This document shows positions 54,882 through 62,732 of a stretch of DNA of 64,000 nucleotides, one piece after another. Origin of the DNA: Treponema putidum (GTDB lineage: Bacteria; Spirochaetota; Spirochaetia; Treponematales; Treponemataceae); assembly GCF_000755145.1 (NCBI RefSeq), contig NZ_CP009228.1, positions 1,237,827 through 1,301,826 of the forward strand. The letters are read 5' to 3'. The notes under the pieces are model-generated. The model worked only from the letters and a program-made list of their open reading frames with translations. It was not told the origin of the DNA and made no database searches. The translations under genes were made by a program, and so were the position numbers. Numbering within the stretch: position 1 is the stretch's first letter; each line of letters begins with the position of its first letter.

Positions 54882-55946
54882 TTAAAAATTTCCTGCCGGT
54901 TTTACGTAAGGAAGATAATCGCCGTAACCCTCTTGTTCCATTTTATCGTAGGGGATAAACCGTAAGGCTGCACCGTTAATGCAATAGCGTAGACCGCCTG
55001 CATCTGCAGGGCCGTCATCAAAGACGTGGCCTAGATGGGTTCCGCCTGTTTTTGATATGACTTCAGTTCTTGTCATACCGTGGCTTTTATCCTCCAAGTA
55101 TTGAAGAGCCTGAGTTGTAATAGCCTTTGTAAATGATGGCCAGCCGCAGCCTGCATCGTACTTATTTAATGAAGAAAAAAGAGGCTTCCCTGTAGTTATG
55201 TCAACATAAATTCCTTCAGAGTCGAATTTATCGTACTCGCTTGTAAATGGCCTTTCCGTTGCCTTTTCTTGTGTAACCGAAAACTGGATCGGTTTTAAGG
55301 ATTTTTTTAATTCTTCTTTTGAAAGTACTTTAAATTTACTTTCATCATAGAGAGGCTTTAAAGCAAGGGTTAAGTCTATGTGGCAATATCCTCCCGGATT
55401 TTTTTGAAGATAGTCTTGATGATAGTCTTCTGCAAGGATAAAATGTCTAAGTTTTTCAACTTCAACAACAATGGGTTTAGAGTATTTTTTTTGCATAAAC
55501 TTTACAAAACTTTGTATCTCTTTAATCATAGAATCATCTACATAATAAATGCCTGTTCTGTATTGCCGGCCTGCATCGTTTCCCTGTTTGTTTAAAGATG
55601 TAGGATCGATTATTCTAAAATAATGAGCCAATAGTTCTTGTAAACTTACTGTAGAAGCATCATAAACTATTTTTACAGTTTCGGCATGGTCACTGTCGTG
55701 CAATCCCTTGTAGTTTGCCGAGTTTTCTTTTCCGTTTGCATAACCCGTGTCCGTTTGTTTAACGCCGGGAATTTGGCGAAAATATCCTTCAACGCCCCAA
55801 AAGCAGCCGCCTGCAAGATATATTTCTTTAATCATTCCGTTTCCTCCTATAAGTAATTTTTGTTCTGCCTGAGCCTTTGTACATGATAGAAATAAAACTA
55901 TCATCAGTAAAAAGCTCATATGTACTAAAATATTTTTATTTTTCAT
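54882..55946 (-). CDS. msrAB: MsrA-MsrB fusion, exported methionine sulfoxide reductase lipoprotein
   Basis: 354 residues. A lipoprotein signal ends at Cys22 (VLFLSC). The MsrA domain follows with catalytic IYLAGGCFWGVEGYF and AGRQYRTGIYY; the MsrB domain (about 215-345) has KYDAGCGWPSFTKAI, GTHLGHVFDDGP and the catalytic RYCINGAALRF. It repairs oxidised Met in both S and R forms in the periplasm, useful for a host-associated anaerobe. Confidence 0.95.
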   Translation of the reverse strand: MKNKNILVHMSFLLMIVLFLSCTKAQAEQKLLIGGNGMIKEIYLAGGCFWGVEGYFRQIPGVKQTDTGYANGKENSANYKGLHDSDHAETVKIVYDASTVSLQELLAHYFRIIDPTSLNKQGNDAGRQYRTGIYYVDDSMIKEIQSFVKFMQKKYSKPIVVEVEKLRHFILAEDYHQDYLQKNPGGYCHIDLTLALKPLYDESKFKVLSKEELKKSLKPIQFSVTQEKATERPFTSEYDKFDSEGIYVDITTGKPLFSSLNKYDAGCGWPSFTKAITTQALQYLEDKSHGMTRTEVISKTGGTHLGHVFDDGPADAGGLRYCINGAALRFIPYDKMEQEGYGDYLPYVKPAGNF

Positions 55947-55958
55947 ATTTAATTTCTC

Positions 55959-56411
55959 TTATTCTTTTTTTACCGGCAACTTTTTTTTGAGAGCTTTTAT
56001 AAGACGTGTCGCCGATGCAGAAATAATTAAGCCTACGGATATCGCTATTGCTATAAAAGCCGCTTGAACGCCTTCGCTCACTCCCTGTTCCAGTCTGTCT
56101 GTAACAAAGAAAAGCATGGTCTTATAAACTTTAAATCCCGGAACTAAGGGAATAATACCTATAACGATAAAACATGTAACAGGCGTTTTTTGAAGTACTG
56201 CAAATAAATCCGCCAAGAGGCCTACGGCTAGAGCTCCGGCTAAGGTTGCAAATATATAATTTATACCGATGTTCTGAAAAAATATGAGGATTGTCCAAGA
56301 GACACTTCCGCACAGGCCGCTTAAACAGATGTTTCTTCGCGGAACCGAAAACAAAAAACAAAAACAAAAACTAGCAACAAAAGATGCGATTGTATGCACA
56401 TAAAGCGGCAT
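55959..56411 (-). CDS. ThrE-type exporter, small subunit (ThrE_2/DUF3815)
   Basis: 150 residues, five membrane helices: YVHTIASFVASFCFCFLFSVPRRNICLSGLCGSVSWTILIFFQNIG and IIPLVPGFKVYKTMLFF. This is the C-terminal half of the threonine/serine exporter family as a separate polypeptide. Its start overlaps the stop of the larger subunit by one base, so they are made together. Confidence 0.88.
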   Translation of the reverse strand: MPLYVHTIASFVASFCFCFLFSVPRRNICLSGLCGSVSWTILIFFQNIGINYIFATLAGALAVGLLADLFAVLQKTPVTCFIVIGIIPLVPGFKVYKTMLFFVTDRLEQGVSEGVQAAFIAIAISVGLIISASATRLIKALKKKLPVKKE

Positions 56412-57193
56412 TATATTCCTCCTAAAAGAGAGTACCCGAAGAGAACCGATCCTATTCCAAAGGCTATTGCAATGGCTATCATAATAGCCTCACAGGTACG
56501 TGCAAGTCCAGAAACTAAATCTCCCAAAATAAAATCCCGTATACCTGAAGTAAAGGCTACGCCCGGCACAAGAGATAAAACTGCTCCTACTATTATCATG
56601 TCAAGATTTTTTACAAACCCTATATGGTAAAAAATAATGGTGGTTATACCGACTAAAAAGCCTGCTATAAAATTTCCTAAAAAGACTGTTTTTGAAAACT
56701 GTGCAATTTTATCATTTGAGAAAACGGCTACGAAGGTAGCAAGAAAAGTAACTATAAAATCATTTAATGTTCCGCCGAGCAAAATAGAAAAAAGTCCGCA
56801 GGCTATTCCGGAGGTAGTTAATACAAGCCAATACGGATAATTTTTTTCTGCATCAATATTTTTTAAAATATCGAGGGCATCACTTTCAGAAATTTTACCT
56901 TGAGTAAAGTTTCTTGAAAATTCGTTGACCAATGAAATTTTATGTATATTGCTGCCCCTGACTCTTATGTTTTTAATGTAAGTTGAGCCTTCCTTCTTGT
57001 CATTTCCTATTAATATTACTGTCGGAGTTATAAAAACGGCAATGCCTGTAATTCCGCGTGAGGCGCATATCCTTAAAATGGTTTCTTCCGTTCTGTGCAT
57101 CTCGGCTCCGTTTTTTATTAGAAGCTCTCCTGCCGTCAGGGCTATCCTAAAAATTGATGAAGCATTTTTTTCTTCTTCCATTATTTTCCTCAT
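56411..57193 (-). CDS. ThrE-type exporter, large subunit (DUF1212)
   Basis: 260 residues: cytoplasmic N-terminus with AGELLIKNGAEMHRTEETILRICASRGI, the DUF1212 signature with the Glu/His motif, then five membrane helices (NYPYWLVLTTSGIACGLFSILLGG, LSLVPGVAFTSGIRDFILGD). Exports threonine, serine or similar small molecules together with the 150-residue partner. Confidence 0.9.
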   Translation of the reverse strand: MRKIMEEEKNASSIFRIALTAGELLIKNGAEMHRTEETILRICASRGITGIAVFITPTVILIGNDKKEGSTYIKNIRVRGSNIHKISLVNEFSRNFTQGKISESDALDILKNIDAEKNYPYWLVLTTSGIACGLFSILLGGTLNDFIVTFLATFVAVFSNDKIAQFSKTVFLGNFIAGFLVGITTIIFYHIGFVKNLDMIIVGAVLSLVPGVAFTSGIRDFILGDLVSGLARTCEAIMIAIAIAFGIGSVLFGYSLLGGI

Positions 57194-57311
57194 TTAAGAA
57201 TTATTTAAAATTCTAAAAAAGAATATAGCACAGGATATTTAAAAAAACAAGGTATCTAAGATATAACAAATTTGCAAGCAAGGATGACTACTTTATTTAA
57301 TAAGATTTTTA

Positions 57312-57320
57312 TGATACAAT
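57312..57320 (+). promoter_or_regulatory. Extended -10 promoter, near-leaderless start
   Basis: TGATACAAT (TGn plus TACAAT at 57315-57320), 9 bp before the ATG at 57330. Transcription would begin about 3 nt upstream of the start codon and there is no Shine-Dalgarno. Confidence 0.5.
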
Positions 57321-57329
57321 TAAATAAAT

Positions 57330-57872
57330 ATGGATTATTATGTAGTACAGGTTAGTACGGGCAAAGAAAAAAAATTTATTGAAGATGCCGAATTTAAAAA
57401 TAAGTTTGATGAGATTCCTTATTCTATAGTTTTTCCTCAGAGAGTTTTAAAAATAAGAAAAGCCGGTAAAGTAACGGAAAAACAACTGGCTGTTTTTGCA
57501 GGTTATTTGTTTATAGGTACCGATGGAATTTCAAGAGAGCTGTATCAGCATATTAAAAAATGTAAGGGCTTCTATCGTTTTTTGCCTAATAATCAAGAGC
57601 CTAAATCTTTACAAGGAAGGGATCTGGAAATTCTTAATCAATTTATTTCATTCGGCGGTGTTGCAAAAATTTCACAAGTTATATTTGATGAAAATGATAG
57701 GATAAAGATTATTGAAGGCCCTTTAAGCGGACTGGAAGGTTATATTGTAAGAGTAAATAAGCGGAAGGAAAGGGCAACTATTTGTTTGGATATGTGCGAG
57801 ACATCTTTTTCTATCGACTTAGGGTTTGAAGAAATATCAAAGGAGAAGAAAAAAAATGAGCCGTCCTATTAA
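57330..57872 (+). CDS. NusG paralogue (LoaP/UpxY-like antiterminator)
   Basis: 180 residues: NGN domain (MDYYVVQVSTGKEKKFIEDAEF, QLAVFAGYLFIGTD, GFYRFLP) and C-terminal KOW (IKIIEGPLSGLEGYIVRVNKRKERATICLDM). Specialised NusG paralogues at the head of long surface-polysaccharide operons keep RNA polymerase from stopping. Its position before flaA1-type and DegT genes fits. It overlaps the next gene by 17 bp. Confidence 0.88.
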   Translation: MDYYVVQVSTGKEKKFIEDAEFKNKFDEIPYSIVFPQRVLKIRKAGKVTEKQLAVFAGYLFIGTDGISRELYQHIKKCKGFYRFLPNNQEPKSLQGRDLEILNQFISFGGVAKISQVIFDENDRIKIIEGPLSGLEGYIVRVNKRKERATICLDMCETSFSIDLGFEEISKEKKKNEPSY

Positions 57873-59343
57873 ACAAAAAGCTTCCATATACATAGTAGGA
57901 GCAGGCCTTGCCGGAACTATGATTGCACATGAAATTTCGGCAAAAAAAATATTCGGCAAGGTTGTCGCCTTTTTAGACGATGACTCTAAAAAAATCGGAA
58001 CTAAGATTGACGGGATTCCGGTATTCGGGCCTATAAGTGAAACCGTTCATTTAATCAGAATAGATGCAGGGGATGAGGCTCTGATTGCAATTCCCAGCAT
58101 ACGCTCCGAGCGTTTACGTGAAATATATGAGCTTTTAAAATCGGCAGGTTTTTCAAAGATAAAACTTCTGCCCGCAATTTCGCAAATCATTGACGGTTCA
58201 GCTCATTTGGTACAAGCCCGCGAAATAGATCCGCAGGATTTGCTTACCCGCACCCCCGTTACAATTTCTTTAAAAAAGAGTTTGGCATATCTGCGAGGAA
58301 AGCGCGTTTTAATTACGGGCGCCGGAGGTTCTATCGGAAGCGAGCTTTGCCGTCAGCTTTTATCGGGCGGTGCCGAACGTCTCTATCTTTTCGGACACGG
58401 AGAGAATTCAATTTATCAAATTTATAAGGAGCTTAAAATATTACAGGCAGGCGGTGTCGGCGACAAGGCGACAATTGTTCCGGTTATAGGAGAGTTAAAA
58501 GACCGCGAGTATATGCGCTATATTATTAAGCAATTAAAATGTGATGCGGTTTTTCATACGGCGGCTTATAAACATGTTCCCTTAATGGAGGAGAATCCTG
58601 TTGCCGTTATCGAGAACAATGTTTTCGGTACAAAAAATCTTTTGGATGCCTGTATTGAATTTAATGTAAAGCGTTTTGTTTTGATCTCGACCGATAAGGC
58701 TGTTGAGCCTGTTTCGGTTTACGGCGTTTCAAAACTATTAAGCGAAAAATTGGTATTGCAGGCTGCCGAAACCGTAAAAGAAAAAAAAGATTCAGCCTAC
58801 ATGTTTGTACGCTTTGGAAATGTTCTGGGTTCACGAGGTTCTATCTTTCCTCTTTTTGTAGAACAGATACAAAACGGAGGACCTGTTACCGTAACCGATA
58901 AAAATATGATTCGTTTTTTTATGACAATTCCCGAAGCCTGTTCGCTGGTACTGCAAACTGGAGGTGTAGGCAAATCGGGTGAGTCCTATCTTCTCGATAT
59001 GGGGGAACCTGTAAATATTTATGAGACGGCGAAGCAGTTGATAAGTTACATGGGCTTTGAACCTGAAAAAGATATTAAGATAGAAATAATCGGCCCCAGA
59101 GAAGGAGAACGTTTGGAAGAACCTCTTTGGTCTTCAACCGAATATCTTGAAAAAACGGATTACGAAAAAATCATGTGTCTGCGCGATAAAAAAGAATTTG
59201 ATTCTAAAAACTTAAACGAAATTTTAAATACTCTATATTCGTTTTGTTTTTATAATGAAGAAAAAAAAGATGATTTCCGCAATAAAGAGAAAATGCGTAA
59301 TTTTTTGGAAGAAAACGATTTGTTAATTTATAAAAAGGAGTAA
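57856..59343 (+). CDS. FlaA1/CapD-type nucleotide-sugar 4,6-dehydratase, soluble form
   Basis: 495 residues from the ATG at 57856 (AAGGAG upstream), inside the 3' end of the NusG paralogue. First Rossmann-like domain (about 10-130, ASIYIVGAGLAGTMIAHEI), then a second NAD-binding domain (VLITGAGGSIGSELCRQLLSGGA, DAVFHTAAYKHVPLMEENPVAVIENNVFGTKN, FVLISTDKAVEPVSVYGVSKLLSE). The four N-terminal membrane helices of PglF/CapD are missing, so it is probably cytoplasmic. It makes a UDP-4-keto sugar, which DegT enzymes aminate. Confidence 0.9.
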   Translation: MSRPIKQKASIYIVGAGLAGTMIAHEISAKKIFGKVVAFLDDDSKKIGTKIDGIPVFGPISETVHLIRIDAGDEALIAIPSIRSERLREIYELLKSAGFSKIKLLPAISQIIDGSAHLVQAREIDPQDLLTRTPVTISLKKSLAYLRGKRVLITGAGGSIGSELCRQLLSGGAERLYLFGHGENSIYQIYKELKILQAGGVGDKATIVPVIGELKDREYMRYIIKQLKCDAVFHTAAYKHVPLMEENPVAVIENNVFGTKNLLDACIEFNVKRFVLISTDKAVEPVSVYGVSKLLSEKLVLQAAETVKEKKDSAYMFVRFGNVLGSRGSIFPLFVEQIQNGGPVTVTDKNMIRFFMTIPEACSLVLQTGGVGKSGESYLLDMGEPVNIYETAKQLISYMGFEPEKDIKIEIIGPREGERLEEPLWSSTEYLEKTDYEKIMCLRDKKEFDSKNLNEILNTLYSFCFYNEEKKDDFRNKEKMRNFLEENDLLIYKKE

Positions 59344-59463
59344 TAAAAAAATACATAATTTATTGTTCATACATGAGATGATTAAAATAAGATTTCAGAA
59401 AAAGATAAAAAATATTAATATAAAAAATTAATAATCGGTATTATAATATTTATTTTTATTTCA

Positions 59464-60696
59464 GTGTTTATTATAATGTCTATTTTTATCTCAAAAAAAC
59501 ATGATACAATATCCGGTTTTATTTCTGCCGAAGAAATGAAAGCCGACTATGAATATTTTTGGGATTTTATTTATAACGGGTACCCTTTTACCGAAGTATG
59601 TGAACGCAAAGGAATTGATTTAGAACAAATAAAACAGACAGGATATAGGTATTTATCGGATCCCATGATGCAACATGGATATTATTCTTTCTATGGTGAT
59701 TTATGCAGAAAAATTACAGGAAACAGATATATAGGCCATCTTTATCCTTCAGATTATTTTGATTATAAGAAAATATTTAAGCAGACTACAGCTAAGGTTT
59801 CATTGCGCGAACAAGAAACTTTAATAGATAATTTTTATGCTTCAATGCCTAAAACAGGTGCTTTTGCCGGTAAAAAAGATATGCTATATGCAGATGATTT
59901 TAAAAATATAAATCCTCCGTTGATGGGGACTCGTAAGTACTCAAAACCATATACAAAGATAATAAATACTGATTATATTGCATACATAAAAATAAATTCT
60001 TTTCTTATAACGGACGGGAAAGAAAAACAAGAGTATCTAAAAGTCTTGGAAGATTTTTTTATTGAAACGGCAAATTATAAACATATAATTATCGATATAC
60101 AAAATAATGGAGGCGGATATATTGAAAATTATGAAGCAATAATATCTCCAAATATAAAGGAAAATCTGACAATAGTTTTTTATGGTCTTTATAATGAAAA
60201 TAAATATACTGATATTTATTTAGGTATGTTTTTGAACTATAACGATGTAAAAAAAATAAAAAAGAATGAAGTTCCAAATATAGAAAACTGCGGTACTATA
60301 AAAAACGATAAGGCTTATATATTAAAAAATGTAATTTTTTCTCGTCCTGCTAAAGGATATAAACCTTGCCATGATAAAAAGTTTTGGCTTCTTATAAGCA
60401 GTGATGTATACTCAGGAGCAGATCGTTTTGCTTATGTGTGTAAAAAAACAGGATTTGCTACAGTGATCGGTACCAATACGGGAGGTGCCGGAACAAATGG
60501 TGAATCGCCTATGTACATTGCTCTCCCCAACAGCGGATTATTGATAAAGTTTGATTTTATGTACGGTTTAACAGACGACGGATATTGTACTGATGAAACA
60601 GGTACTGCTCCTGATATTTATAATCTTCCCGGCAAAAGTGCCCTTGGAACCTGCTTGGAAACTATAAGAAAATTAGGGGAAAAGACAAACTTTTGA
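59464..60696 (+). CDS. S41-family (Tricorn/Ctp-like) serine peptidase; N-terminus probably frameshifted
   Basis: 410 residues by the first available start (GTG). The fold is S41: YIAYIKINSFLITDGKEKQEYLKVLEDFF, HIIIDIQNNGGGYIENY, LLISSDVYSGADRFAYVCKKTGFATVIGTNTGGAGTNGESP, with the catalytic Ser in SSDVYSGADRF. An ATG at 59378 reads MIKIRFQKKIKNINIKN then stop; with one more A in the run 59422-59427 it joins as KKLIIGIIIFIFISVFIIMSIF, a proper membrane anchor. It likely faces the periplasm. Confidence 0.82.
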   Translation: MFIIMSIFISKKHDTISGFISAEEMKADYEYFWDFIYNGYPFTEVCERKGIDLEQIKQTGYRYLSDPMMQHGYYSFYGDLCRKITGNRYIGHLYPSDYFDYKKIFKQTTAKVSLREQETLIDNFYASMPKTGAFAGKKDMLYADDFKNINPPLMGTRKYSKPYTKIINTDYIAYIKINSFLITDGKEKQEYLKVLEDFFIETANYKHIIIDIQNNGGGYIENYEAIISPNIKENLTIVFYGLYNENKYTDIYLGMFLNYNDVKKIKKNEVPNIENCGTIKNDKAYILKNVIFSRPAKGYKPCHDKKFWLLISSDVYSGADRFAYVCKKTGFATVIGTNTGGAGTNGESPMYIALPNSGLLIKFDFMYGLTDDGYCTDETGTAPDIYNLPGKSALGTCLETIRKLGEKTNF

Positions 60697-60957
60697 TGGA
60701 GCAAAAGTTTTTCTTCTCCCCTATAACCCCTCATCTTTTCAAAACGCCATTTAAGAGGGGAACATTTTTTAGCTCCCCCTCTTAAAAATCTCCCCTAATA
60801 TAGCGGTATGGATTGTCATTAAGACAAACCTGCGGTTTTTCTTAATAATCTTTTCCCGTTGCGAAATTGAACGTTAGCTCAACGCTTGGCGTTCCTTGCG
60901 GTTATTAAAAATAAATAAAATTGTAAATTTATGTAAAAAAAATACTGTAAATCTTCC
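60697..60957. other. Intergenic region with hairpins
   Basis: About 260 bp with no gene. Contains TTTAAGAGGGG paired with CCCCTCTTAAA (60750-60786), ATTAAG...AAACC-TGC-GGTTT...CTTAAT (about 60820-60848), and an imperfect GAACG...CGTTC palindrome near 60870-60895. None has a clean T-run, though the first may act as a weak terminator. Confidence 0.5.
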
Positions 60958-60986
60958 TTGACAAATAAGCAGGGCTGCCCTATACT
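60958..60986 (+). promoter_or_regulatory. Strong promoter of the Gly-rich peptide gene
   Basis: TTGACA (60958-60963), 17-bp spacer, TATACT (60981-60986). An inverted repeat, ATAAGTGA-N16-TCACTTAT (60988-61019), lies at and after the expected start site and could be an operator or an RNA hairpin. The remaining 5' UTR of about 75 nt also contains ATAAGCTTAT. Confidence 0.75.
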
Positions 60987-61069
60987 TATAAGTGAAGCCG
61001 TAACAGTGTCATCACTTATTAACGGTAAGCATAAGCTTATCCGGTTTTTAATATCATTATGGAGGAAAT

Positions 61070-61294
61070 ATGGATTTTAATACCAACAAGAAAACAACTA
61101 ATGAGGACGTGGGCTTTTTTTCTGTAGAAAACCCATCTATTATTGAACCGATTGCTTCGATTTGCAGCGGACGCCCAAATGATGCTCTTGCTCCGCCTCA
61201 TGTAGACGGCGGCGGGAGCGGTGGAGGAGGAGGAGGAGTTGATCCTTTCCCTTCGCCAGTAATAGAGCCATCTAAACCAAAAAATCGCCGCTGA
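61070..61294 (+). CDS. Small Gly-rich peptide (74 residues), possible secreted or processed peptide
   Basis: Starts at ATG 61070 after ATGGAGGAAAT. The N-terminal half (MDFNTNKKTTNEDVGFFSV, then ENPSIIEPIASICSGRP) is polar/leader-like, the middle is DGGGSGGGGGGVDP, encoded partly by five GGA repeats, and the tail is Pro/Lys-rich and ends NRR. It has one Cys (CSG), no signal peptide and no membrane helix. It has the strongest promoter boxes in this part, and is followed by a CPBP protease and preceded by an S41 protease. A precursor peptide is plausible; nothing in the sequence proves it. I know no family for it. Confidence 0.65.
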   Translation: MDFNTNKKTTNEDVGFFSVENPSIIEPIASICSGRPNDALAPPHVDGGGSGGGGGGVDPFPSPVIEPSKPKNRR

Positions 61295-61384
61295 GTTTAA
61301 AGACAGAACATACTAGTATGAAATTTTAATCAGTATCAAATGGTTCTCTGTTACGGCTGTTTTTTCTATGAGGAGTACTATTTT

Positions 61385-62221
61385 ATGCCATATAACAAAA
61401 AGAAGGTTTTAGCTGTTTTTTATTGGTTTATATCGATTATAATTGAAGCCTTTATTGCATTTTTTATTCTTGATCTTATATATGTATATGTTTTTATGTA
61501 TAAAGAAGAATACTGGTATATAATTCTGACTATTGTGTATACTGTACTGGGCATTGCAATCATAACATTTAAACGGTTTAAAGAAAACAAAAATCTTTTA
61601 CAATTTAAACCTTTTAAGTTTTCTACGGTTATAAAGATATACTTTATTGGTATCATTATAACTACACTTATAGCATGGATTTTTCGTGGTTTCGGTAATT
61701 TTAAAAATATGATAGAAAGTTCGGTTATTTATTTTTTAAACAGATTTACGGGAAAAGAAAGCTTTACCGTCCGTACCATATTTAATACTAATTTTATATA
61801 CAAGCCATTAATTATTTATGAATTTATAGCGGCTCTTATCATAGCACCGATATATGAAGAACTTATATTTAGGGGAGTAATCTATGATGATACAAAAAAA
61901 TTATTTAATGCAAAAATTGCCGCTCTTGTTTCTTCAATACTATTCGGCTTAATACATTTATATGGAGGCTATGCACAAGTGATTGGAGCCATTGTAAGCG
62001 GTTTACTATCAGCTTATTGTTATGAAAAAACAAAATCGCTTTATGCATGTATCTTTCTCCATTCTTTACACAATTTTATAGCCGTTGTTATGCGTAGATT
62101 ATTAAATTGGCAAACATATGTTATACTTATCCTTATTTTTACGCCTGCCTGTGTAATTATGCTTATTGCCGAAGGGATTAGGTATTTCGGCAGAAGAAAG
62201 GCACTCATTATAAAGGAATGA
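61385..62221 (+). CDS. CPBP-family intramembrane glutamic protease
   Basis: 278 residues from ATG 61385 (ATGAGGAG upstream); the longer frame from 61340 lacks a site. About eight membrane helices. All three CPBP motifs are present: EELIFRG (EExxxR), FGLIH (FxxxH) and HSLHN. These proteases process prenylated proteins or bacteriocin/peptide precursors and confer self-immunity in some peptide loci. It sits about 90 bp after the Gly-rich peptide gene and 4 bp before the next gene. Confidence 0.9.
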   Translation: MPYNKKKVLAVFYWFISIIIEAFIAFFILDLIYVYVFMYKEEYWYIILTIVYTVLGIAIITFKRFKENKNLLQFKPFKFSTVIKIYFIGIIITTLIAWIFRGFGNFKNMIESSVIYFLNRFTGKESFTVRTIFNTNFIYKPLIIYEFIAALIIAPIYEELIFRGVIYDDTKKLFNAKIAALVSSILFGLIHLYGGYAQVIGAIVSGLLSAYCYEKTKSLYACIFLHSLHNFIAVVMRRLLNWQTYVILILIFTPACVIMLIAEGIRYFGRRKALIIKE

Positions 62222-62225
62222 TTTT

Positions 62226-62675
62226 ATGCCATATAACAAAAATAGGAAAATAATGAAAGTTATTCAATCTAAAAAAATTATCACAAAAAAAATATTAGCT
62301 ATGAGTGTATTGATTTATATTTTTTGCTGTGCTGATTTGCTTTTTGCTTTCGATTTTGCTCCCTCGTGGGATTTTGGACACATCAACATTGCAGGAAGTT
62401 TTTCAAAAGATTCACAAATTCTATATGGTTCTGGAACTTTATTTGATATAAATCTATCAGATGCTGACACAGGGGTAGCATTTTCTTTCTCGCCTTTAGA
62501 AATAGAATCAAATCAACAATTAGGGAAAACCAATCTGTTTTTTATAAATGCTGAATTTTCATATAACACATTTAATAATCTATATAAAATATTTCGCTTA
62601 GCAGCGTTTGCCAGGATAAATTGGCTTACAGAATCTAATACTTATAAATTACGAAAAATCCGTCTTATTGCATAA
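62226..62675 (+). CDS. Secreted beta-strand protein, possibly truncated
   Basis: 149 residues. A basic start (MPYNKNRKIMKVIQSKK) leads to a signal helix (ILAMSVLIYIFCCADLLFAF), then alternating beta strands (FAPSWDFGHINIAGSFSKDSQILYGSGTLFDINLSDADTGVAFSFSPLEI, TNLFFINAEFSYNTFNNLYKIFRLAAFARINW) like the start of an outer-membrane barrel, ending abruptly at KLRKIRLIA. It may be the front of a longer barrel that has been cut. Its start shares 21 bp with the start of the CPBP gene. Confidence 0.6.
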   Translation: MPYNKNRKIMKVIQSKKIITKKILAMSVLIYIFCCADLLFAFDFAPSWDFGHINIAGSFSKDSQILYGSGTLFDINLSDADTGVAFSFSPLEIESNQQLGKTNLFFINAEFSYNTFNNLYKIFRLAAFARINWLTESNTYKLRKIRLIA

Positions 62676-62732
62676 TTCGTAAAATTTTAGTATACTTTGT
62701 TGTTGATTTTATGCGGCAAAGGACTAAGATGT

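Noticed and set aside
60840-60900. attC site near the Gly-rich peptide gene
   Set aside because: GAACG...CGTTC is palindromic and contains GTTAGCT, but the arms and spacing do not fit and the adjacent genes are not cassette-like.
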